Positions 1 to 4,631 of a DNA stretch of 6,779 bases are shown here, piece after piece. A program made the position numbers and the translations under genes. Source of the DNA: Bacteroidota bacterium (GTDB lineage: Bacteria; Bacteroidota; Bacteroidia; Bacteroidales; UBA932); NCBI GenBank assembly GCA_017860395.1, contig JAGDMC010000078.1, forward strand, positions 1 to 6,779, given 5' to 3'. The number at the start of each line of letters is the position of its first letter. Position 1 is the first letter of the stretch. The notes under the pieces were generated by a model that was given only the letters and a program-made list of their open reading frames with translations, had not been told where the DNA came from and did no database searches.

Positions 1-65
1 AATTTCAGGAGAGGCTCGATGCTGTTTATAAAACGCAGCAACAGCAGCTTAAGAATAAAAAATGA
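1..65 (+). CDS. 3' end of an unidentified gene, translationally overlapped with yggS
   Basis: Only the last 20 codons and the TGA stop (63-65) are inside the window. The frame starting at base 3 is open throughout and reads FQERLDAVYK then TQQQQLKNKK. It is hydrophilic, rich in Gln and Lys, and looks like a charged helical tail. The TGA overlaps the yggS start in an ATGA arrangement, which is typical of translationally coupled genes in one operon and is the main reason for believing this frame. The frame starting at base 1 is also open until after base 65, so the choice rests on the overlap. I do not recognise the protein family from so short a piece and infer no function. Confidence 0.5.
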   Translation, partial: FQERLDAVYKTQQQQLKNKK

Positions 66-721
66 GCATAAAGAATAATCTTTTAGAAATAATTGGAGAA
101 CTGCCGTCAACTGTAAAGTTGGTGGCAGTTTCCAAATTCATCTCAAACGAAGCCATAATGGAGGCATACAATGCCGGCCAGAGAGACTTTGCAGAGAGCA
201 GGCCTCAGGAACTTGCAAGAAAGACAACTGAACTTCCGGCCGATATCCGCTGGCATTTTATTGGACATTTGCAGACCAACAAGATAAAAATGATAATAGA
301 CAGAGTTTCTTTATTCCATTCGGTGGATTCTGTGCGCCTTTTGAATGAGCTCAATACTTTCGCTCTAAAATCCGGAATTACAGTTAAAATTCTTCTGCAG
401 GAGCATATTTCCGGTGAGGAGACAAAGCAGGGATTCTCCCGCAGCGAACTGCTTCAGGCAGCAGAACTGTCTAAAACTCTTTCAAATATCAGGGTTTGCG
501 GGTTAATGGGAATGGCATCTTTATCAAATGACCAACAGGTGATTGTAAGAGAATTTCGCTCGCTGAGAGACTCGTTTTTAATGCTAAAAGAGACCAGCTT
601 TAAAGAGGAAAGTGATTTTTCCGAAATATCAATGGGAATGTCTTCCGACTACAATATCGCAATTCAGGAAGGAAGTACTATCGTAAGAGTTGGCTCCAAA
701 ATATTCGGGGAGAGATATTAA
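62..721 (+). CDS. yggS: YggS/PROSC family pyridoxal phosphate homeostasis protein
   Basis: This is a 219-residue cytoplasmic PLP-binding protein of the YggS/PLPBP family, a single TIM-barrel domain like the N-terminal domain of alanine racemase. Family members carry PLP and buffer its supply; they have no established catalytic activity. The PLP-binding lysine is Lys25 in LVAVSK. Other family signatures are FAESRPQE (43-50), WHFIGHLQTNK (64-74), HSVDS (86-90), CGLMGMAS (146-153) and the phosphate-binding C-terminal stretch MGMSSDY to VRVGSKIFG (191-216). The length is close to the usual 220-235. FAES replaces the more common FGES/FGEN, a mild change beside the cofactor site. The ATG at 62 is chosen because it overlaps the stop of the preceding frame and the protein aligns with the family from its first residues; no Shine-Dalgarno is visible. 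The gene ends two bases before the convergent ung. The family assignment is firm; the cellular role is taken from homologues. Confidence 0.95.
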   Translation: MSIKNNLLEIIGELPSTVKLVAVSKFISNEAIMEAYNAGQRDFAESRPQELARKTTELPADIRWHFIGHLQTNKIKMIIDRVSLFHSVDSVRLLNELNTFALKSGITVKILLQEHISGEETKQGFSRSELLQAAELSKTLSNIRVCGLMGMASLSNDQQVIVREFRSLRDSFLMLKETSFKEESDFSEISMGMSSDYNIAIQEGSTIVRVGSKIFGERY

Positions 722-723
722 TC

Positions 724-1395
724 TTATTCCAAAGCCCATTTTACAGGCTCTTTACCTTTAGATTTTATAAATTCGTTGGCTTTTGAAAAATGCCTGCATC
801 CAAAGAATCCGCCGCGGGCAAGGGGAGACGGGTGAGGGGCTTCGAGAATGAAATGTCTTGAGGTATCTATCAGATCTCTTTTCCCCTTTGCGAAATTTCC
901 CCATAACATAAAAACAATTCCATCTCTCTCTTTGGAGAGTTTAGAAATTACAGCATCCGTAAATTCCATCCATCCTATTTTGCTGTGCGAAGCTGCTTCT
1001 CCGGCTCTAACTGTAAGGACAGCATTGAGAAGAAACACACCTTGTTGTGCCCATTTAATCAATGATCCGCTATTTGCCGGTTTAATACCCAGGTCGGTAT
1101 ATAATTCTTTATAAATATTTTGAAGAGAGGGTGGGAGAGCGACTCCCTCTGGTACAGAAAATGAGAGTCCATGGGCCTGTCCTGGCCCATGGTATGGGTC
1201 CTGACCCAAAATTACAACTTTTACATTCTGTACAGGTGTCATATTAAATGCATTAAAAATATCCGGACCCTTTGGATATATCTTAATGCCGGACGACTTC
1301 TCTCTCTTCAGATATTCCGAAAGAGAAACGAAATATGGTTTTTCAAACTCATCCGATAATAACTCTTTCCAGGAACTCTCAATTTGTACATTCAT
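724..1395 (-). CDS. ung: Uracil-DNA glycosylase, family 1
   Basis: This 223-residue cytoplasmic enzyme removes uracil from DNA after cytosine deamination or dUTP misincorporation, starting base-excision repair. All family 1 motifs are present. The water-activating loop GQDPYHG spans 64-70 with catalytic Asp66. Phe79 in GLSFSV stacks on uracil, and PPSLQNIYKE (88-97) follows. Asn124 in LLNAVLT recognises uracil. LWGNFAK lies at 164-170. The DNA-intercalation loop HPSPLA spans 188-193 with catalytic His188 and Leu192. Length matches the family (about 220-230), and the N-terminus SWKELLSDEFEKPYF aligns with the usual start, supporting the ATG at 1393-1395. The gene lies 18 bases after the lon stop on the same strand with no terminator between them, so co-transcription with lon is likely. 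There is no Shine-Dalgarno; the leader mRNA actually contains CCUCCU. Nothing suggests inactivation. Confidence 0.98.
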   Translation of the reverse strand: MNVQIESSWKELLSDEFEKPYFVSLSEYLKREKSSGIKIYPKGPDIFNAFNMTPVQNVKVVILGQDPYHGPGQAHGLSFSVPEGVALPPSLQNIYKELYTDLGIKPANSGSLIKWAQQGVFLLNAVLTVRAGEAASHSKIGWMEFTDAVISKLSKERDGIVFMLWGNFAKGKRDLIDTSRHFILEAPHPSPLARGGFFGCRHFSKANEFIKSKGKEPVKWALE

Positions 1396-1413
1396 CTCAG
1401 GAGGAATTTCAGC

Positions 1414-3819
1414 TTAAAAAATAAAATCCAGTACTTCATCAACGGTTTTGACATATTTGAACGTCAGGCCCTTGACATATTGCTCATTGATTTCTTTAAT
1501 GTCTTTTTCATTTTCTGCCGAAAGAATAATTGTTTTAATTCCGGCTCTTTTAGCTGCAAGTATTTTTTCTTTTATTCCGCCAACAGGTAAAACCCTTCCT
1601 CTTAATGTGGTCTCTCCTGTCATTGCAATTCCGCTTTTAACCGCTTTTTTATTAAATGCAGAAGCCATTGCACTTACCATTGTTATTCCGGCAGAGGGTC
1701 CATCTTTAGGTATAGCGCCTTCCGGTACATGGATATGAATATCCTTGTCTACAAATTCCTTATAGGAAATTCCAAGTTTTTCGGGATGCGATTTAAGATA
1801 CTGAAAAGCAATGATTGATGATTCTTTCATAACATCTCCTAAGTTTCCGGTTGTCGAAAGGATTCCTTTACCTTTACTTATACTGCACTCCACAAATAGA
1901 ATTTCTCCTCCGTTTTGTGTCCATGCCAGTCCTGTTACTACTCCTGTCCCCTCATTCCCTTTTTGCATGTCATGCTGATTCGTAGGAGTTCCGAGAATTG
2001 CCTTAACCTCGGCAACACCAATAGTATCAGGAATTTTTTCGTTCATTGCTATTTTCTTTGCAGTGATTCTGGCAACTTTGGCAATTTGCTTGTCAAGACC
2101 CCGCACGCCTGACTCTCTTGTATACTCGTCTATAATAGTATCAATAGCCTTAATGCTTATTTTCAGCTGGTCCGCATTAAGTCCGTGCGCTTCTGTTTGC
2201 TTGGGAATAAGGTGATCTTTTGCAATATACCTTTTTTCTTCTGCAAGATATCCGCTCACATTAATCATCTCCATCCTGTCCCTGAGTGCCGGATGAACAT
2301 TGTGAATATCGTTTGCAGTAGTTATAAAGAGAACTTTAGACAAATCATAATCGATATCCAGATAATTATCGTGAAAAGCTGTGTTTTGTTCGGGATCAAG
2401 TACCTCAAGAAGTGCCGATGCCGGGTCCCCCCTGAAATCGCTGCTCACTTTGTCAATTTCGTCAAGAACAATAATAGGATTAGATGTGCCAGCTTTTTTT
2501 ATTGAACTGATTATCCTTCCCGGCATAGCTCCTATATAGGTTCTTCTGTGACCGCGTATTTCGGATTCATCATGAAGCCCGCCAAGAGAAATCCTTCCGT
2601 AGTTTCTGTCAAGTGCCTTAGCAATAGATTTTCCAAGAGAAGTCTTGCCTACGCCAGGAGGACCATAGAGGCACAGAATAGGGGACTTCATATCTCCTTT
2701 TAGTTTAAGAACGGCAAGGTGTTCAATGATCCTGTCCTTAACCGTATCGAGTCCAAAATGGTCGTTATCAAGGATTTTCTTTGCATGTTTAAGATCCAAA
2801 TTGTCTTTGCTTGTTTCATTCCATGGCAGTTCAACCAGAAATTTTACATAAGAGAGCTGAATATTGTAATCGGGAGAGTTCGGATTTGTCCGTTCAAGCT
2901 TTTGAAGTTCTTTTTCAAAAGTATCTGCAACGGCTTTGGACCACATTTTTGTTTTCCCAAGTTGCCTCAGATCGTTAAACTCCTGGACATTATTATTTAT
3001 CCCCAGCTCTTCCTGGATGGTTTTAAGCTGGTTGTTAAGATAGTATTCTCTTTGCTGCTGGTCAATCTCAACTCTTACTTTCTGCTGGATGTCGTCTTTT
3101 ATCTTAAGTAAATCGATATGTTTGTTCAAAAGTTCAAGCAGCTTCAGGGCCCGTTGCTTTAGCCTGTTTTCTCTTAAAAGGGCAATCTTTTCCATAGGGT
3201 TGTCAAACTCCATGCTTGACGATATGAAATTTATGAGAAATGAATGACCTTCAATGTTTTTTATGGCAAATGCCGCTTCCTGAGGCAGATGAGGGCTTAG
3301 CTTGATTACGAGAAGAGCGGCATCTTTTATCGAACCGGTAATAGCATCAAGTTCTTTGCTGCCTCTCTGGCTTTTTACATCTTCAAGATATTTTACAGAA
3401 GCAATAAAATAGGGGTCCGTATTAATAATGTCAATTATCTTAAACCTTTTTACACCCTGAAGAATAATTGTAATTCCCCCGTCCGGCATTTCGATGATTT
3501 TGATAATTCTTGCAAGTGTACCTGTATCATAAAGATCGGATGGTTTCGGGTCATCTAGTTTTGCATCTTTCTGAGAAACCGCTCCAAGTATTCTGTCCTT
3601 TGCGTAGACCTCCCTTACGAGTTTAACCGATTTTTCACGGCCAACCGTTATAGGAATAATTGTATCAGGGAAAAGAACTGCATTTCTAAGCGCAATTACA
3701 GGAAGGGAATCCGGCAATTGCACTTCAGGCAGGTCCTGCCCGCCTTCAATATTCATCACCGGAATTATATTTACGTCATCTGCAACCGAATGTTGCAGAA
3801 ATAGGTCGGAAAATTTCAT
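1414..3819 (-). CDS. lon: ATP-dependent protease Lon (LonA type)
   Basis: This 801-residue cytoplasmic AAA+ serine protease degrades misfolded and short-lived regulatory proteins and normally forms a hexamer. The N-terminal substrate-binding (LAN) domain covers about 38-230, beginning LPVIALRNAVLFP. A helical, partly coiled-coil linker follows (about 230-345, with REYYLNNQLKTIQEELG). The AAA+ module covers about 375-570, with Walker A GPPGVGKT (386-393), Walker B IIVLDEIDK (449-457), sensor-1 Asn503 and the arginine-finger segment LRDRME (512-517). GVRGLDKQI (571-579) matches the sensor-2 region. The protease domain (about 610-801) has catalytic Ser709 in PKDGPSAG and Lys752 in GGIKEK; their 43-residue spacing equals that of Ser679/Lys722 in E. 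coli. Length is standard, with no soluble-domain loss and no membrane segments, unlike LonB. The ATG at 3817-3819 is supported by an in-frame TGA seven codons upstream with no other ATG between. It is transcribed away from HU, with a palindrome 37 bases upstream of the start that may regulate it. Confidence 0.98.
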   Translation of the reverse strand: MKFSDLFLQHSVADDVNIIPVMNIEGGQDLPEVQLPDSLPVIALRNAVLFPDTIIPITVGREKSVKLVREVYAKDRILGAVSQKDAKLDDPKPSDLYDTGTLARIIKIIEMPDGGITIILQGVKRFKIIDIINTDPYFIASVKYLEDVKSQRGSKELDAITGSIKDAALLVIKLSPHLPQEAAFAIKNIEGHSFLINFISSSMEFDNPMEKIALLRENRLKQRALKLLELLNKHIDLLKIKDDIQQKVRVEIDQQQREYYLNNQLKTIQEELGINNNVQEFNDLRQLGKTKMWSKAVADTFEKELQKLERTNPNSPDYNIQLSYVKFLVELPWNETSKDNLDLKHAKKILDNDHFGLDTVKDRIIEHLAVLKLKGDMKSPILCLYGPPGVGKTSLGKSIAKALDRNYGRISLGGLHDESEIRGHRRTYIGAMPGRIISSIKKAGTSNPIIVLDEIDKVSSDFRGDPASALLEVLDPEQNTAFHDNYLDIDYDLSKVLFITTANDIHNVHPALRDRMEMINVSGYLAEEKRYIAKDHLIPKQTEAHGLNADQLKISIKAIDTIIDEYTRESGVRGLDKQIAKVARITAKKIAMNEKIPDTIGVAEVKAILGTPTNQHDMQKGNEGTGVVTGLAWTQNGGEILFVECSISKGKGILSTTGNLGDVMKESSIIAFQYLKSHPEKLGISYKEFVDKDIHIHVPEGAIPKDGPSAGITMVSAMASAFNKKAVKSGIAMTGETTLRGRVLPVGGIKEKILAAKRAGIKTIILSAENEKDIKEINEQYVKGLTFKYVKTVDEVLDFIF

Positions 3820-3855
3820 TATATGGATATTGTTTATATGTCAATTTGTCAGCAC

Positions 3856-3877
3856 TAACAGACCAACTGGTCTGTTA
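3856..3877. promoter_or_regulatory. 22-base palindromic operator candidate upstream of lon
   Basis: The sequence is a perfect inverted repeat with 10-base arms, TAACAGACCA and TGGTCTGTTA, around a two-base centre (AC). It is much richer in G and C than the surrounding spacer. Its size, near-zero spacer and AGACC/GGTCT half-sites resemble operators bound by dimeric TetR/AcrR-type repressors. That resemblance is inferred; no regulator gene lies in the window. It sits 37 bases before the lon ATG and overlaps the -10-like element proposed for lon, a position suited to repression. As RNA it could also form a hairpin with a minimal loop in the lon leader, but it lacks a following U-run on the lon strand, so a terminator is unlikely. 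Confidence 0.55.
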
Positions 3878-3901
3878 TAAATTTCATATTAATATGGTCA
3901 A
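3874..3901 (-). promoter_or_regulatory. Possible lon promoter (weak)
   Basis: On the minus strand, TTGACC (3901-3896) is followed after 16 bases by TATAAC (3879-3874), close to the general bacterial -35/-10 pattern. The -10-like element overlaps the first bases of the palindrome, which would place the transcript start within it. The usual Bacteroidota signal (TTTG with TAnnTTTG) was not found in good form upstream of lon, and Bacteroidota sigma factors do not favour the general pattern. The call is therefore tentative. Confidence 0.25.
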
Positions 3902-4065
3902 TCTTTATGCCAAAAAAAAAATGATAATTAATTGTTGTAAAATGAACTTTTTATGACAAAAAATGTATTTATCAATGTATACAACAGAAAACTACACCAA
4001 AATATAATGAAAATTACCGTCACTCGCTGTTTTTTTTTGTAATTAGCTAAATTATTGGTGCAATG

Positions 4066-4098
4066 TTTGCATAAATCAATTAAATAATAGTAATTTTG
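4066..4098 (+). promoter_or_regulatory. Bacteroidota-type promoter for HU
   Basis: TTTG at 4066-4069 is followed after 21 bases by TAATTTTG at 4091-4098. The second element is an exact match to the Bacteroidota -7 consensus TAnnTTTG, and the spacing lies in the accepted range for its -33 partner. Transcription would start near 4104-4106, giving a leader of roughly 36-38 bases before the HU ATG. A second, weaker combination (TTTG at 4036-4039 with AATGTTTG at 4062-4069) lies just upstream. Confidence 0.65.
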
Positions 4099-4122
4099 TT
4101 CGTCAAAAAAATAGACTAACCC

Positions 4123-4140
4123 TTTAATTATTTTAATTAT
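4123..4140 (+). repeat. Tandem 9-mer in the HU leader
   Basis: TTTAATTAT occurs twice head to tail, ending one base before the HU ATG. There is no Shine-Dalgarno, so the leader presents an unstructured A/U-rich stretch to the ribosome, as is common for highly expressed Bacteroidota genes. Duplication by slippage is possible, but the composition also makes chance plausible. Confidence 0.5.
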
Positions 4141-4141
4141 T

Positions 4142-4426
4142 ATGACAAAAGCGGATATCGTAAATGAGGTTGCTAAAGCAACCGGAATGGAAAAAATTGC
4201 TGTTCAGAATGTAGTTGAAAGTTTCATGGACAGTGTTAAGGATTCTTTATCTAAAGATAAGAATGTTTATCTTCGCGGCTTTGGTAGCTTCATCGTTAAG
4301 AAGAGAGCCAAAAAAACTGCAAGAAACATTTCCAGAAACACCACTTTGGTTATACCTGAGCATTTCATCCCAGCATTTAAACCAGCTAAGGTATTTATGA
4401 CAAAGGTTAAAAACAATGTAAAGTAA
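4142..4426 (+). CDS. hup: HU family DNA-binding nucleoid protein
   Basis: This 94-residue basic protein of the HU/IHF family dimerises and bends or compacts DNA without strong sequence preference. The helical dimerisation body is residues 1-42 (MTKADIVNEVAKATGM onward). The hallmark RGFGSF lies at 45-50, and the DNA-binding beta arms run from about 51 to 75 (VKKRAKKTARNISRNTT). The closing stretch IPAFKPAK is at 76-83. It aligns without gaps to E. coli HU through the arm. Position 63, normally the DNA-intercalating proline of RNPxTG, is isoleucine here (RNIS), a pattern I associate with Bacteroidota HU paralogues. The ATG at 4142 is the first after an in-frame TAG at 4112-4114. A strong promoter lies about 44 bases upstream, suggesting high expression. 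The next gene begins 32 bases after the stop with no clear terminator between. Confidence 0.96.
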   Translation: MTKADIVNEVAKATGMEKIAVQNVVESFMDSVKDSLSKDKNVYLRGFGSFIVKKRAKKTARNISRNTTLVIPEHFIPAFKPAKVFMTKVKNNVK

Positions 4427-4441
4427 TTTTACTTTAAGTAA
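4419..4441 (+). repeat. Overlapping short inverted repeats around the HU stop codon
   Basis: TAAAGTAA (4419-4426, containing the HU stop) pairs perfectly with TTACTTTA (4429-4436). The same TTACTT (4429-4434) can instead pair with AAGTAA (4436-4441). The two hairpins are mutually exclusive and consist almost only of A-U pairs, so they are weak. No U-run follows, so this is not a convincing terminator, and HU is probably co-transcribed with the small gene downstream. Confidence 0.3.
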
Positions 4442-4458
4442 GAAAAAATAAATTAATT

Positions 4459-4551
4459 ATGCCAAGCGGAAAGAAAAGAAAAAGACACAAAATGGCTACT
4501 CACAAGCGCAAAAAAAGATTGCGCAAGAACAGACATAAAAAGAAAAAATAG
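4459..4551 (+). CDS. 30-residue AURKAIP1/COX24-domain (mS38/bS22-like) small ribosomal protein candidate
   Basis: An ATG-to-TAG reading frame encodes 30 residues beginning MPSGKKRKRHKMATHKRKKR and ending LRKNRHKKKK. About two thirds of the residues are Lys, Arg or His, and there are no acidic ones. The pattern matches the short Bacteroidota proteins annotated with the AURKAIP1/COX24 C-terminal domain (K-KR-RHKMATHKRKKRLRKNRHK). Their relatives are mitochondrial small-subunit protein mS38 and mycobacterial bS22, which lie in rRNA as an extended or helical basic peptide. A ribosomal role is inferred from these relatives. The gene follows HU by 32 bases on the same strand, consistent with co-transcription and high expression, and is followed by a large palindrome. 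Sequence conservation, not length, supports it as real; low-complexity chance coding is the alternative. It is short enough to be missed by gene finders. Confidence 0.85.
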   Translation: MPSGKKRKRHKMATHKRKKRLRKNRHKKKK

Positions 4552-4577
4552 AGTTGCTTTTTTGAGTCTTGTGTGTT

Positions 4578-4611
4578 AATCTAAAGCAAATCATATGATT
4601 TGCTTTAGATT
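4578..4611 (+). terminator. Perfect 34-base palindrome before RNase G; terminator or regulatory hairpin
   Basis: The arm AATCTAAAGCAAATCAT is followed immediately by its exact reverse complement, giving 17 paired bases with no spacer. As RNA it would form a stem of about 15 pairs closed by a four-base loop, but with only 4 G/C pairs per arm. A T-rich tract (TATTTATT, 4612-4619) follows on the + strand only, which favours an intrinsic terminator for the HU and small-protein transcript. The low G/C content and broken U-tract make it an imperfect one. It ends 20 bases before the RNase G ATG, so it could alternatively be an operator or a leader hairpin controlling that gene, including by RNase G itself. 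Confidence 0.55.
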
Positions 4612-4631
4612 TATTTATTAAAAACGGGTTG

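Larger units (their letters stand above)
3820..4141. other. 322-base divergent regulatory spacer between lon and HU
   Basis: This is the only long gene-free stretch in the window and separates the divergently transcribed lon and HU genes. It is very AT-rich. It contains the 22-base palindrome and a possible lon promoter on the left, a run of ten A (3912-3921), a run of nine T (4030-4038), a good Bacteroidota-type promoter for HU, and a tandem 9-mer directly before the HU start. I found no convincing open reading frame, tRNA, terminator or recognisable riboswitch in it. Short inverted matches such as TGTTGTA (3933-3939) with TACAACA (3978-3984) look like chance in this composition. Confidence 0.8.

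Noticed and set aside
1399..1404. AGGAGG that looks like a Shine-Dalgarno sequence on the + strand
   Set aside because: It faces away from ung (whose mRNA reads CCUCCU) and lies inside, not before, the small opposing reading frame there; Bacteroidota rarely use such sites.
2719..3111. 130-codon open frame on the + strand within lon
   Set aside because: It is antisense to clearly coding lon sequence, is hydrophobic and Cys/Phe-rich as expected from the complement, and has no recognisable domain. The other + strand frames inside lon and ung are rejected for the same reason.
3856..3877. CIRCE (HrcA) heat-shock element upstream of lon
   Set aside because: The repeat has a two-base centre and AGACC/GGTCT arms, not TTAGCACTC with a nine-base spacer. 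The nearby GCACTAA is only a partial chance match.
3897..3912. Sigma-54-like element on the minus strand (TGGCAT, five bases, TTGAC) upstream of lon
   Set aside because: The -24 part fits, but the nearly invariant GC at -12 is GA here, and one imperfect match in AT-rich sequence is weak evidence.
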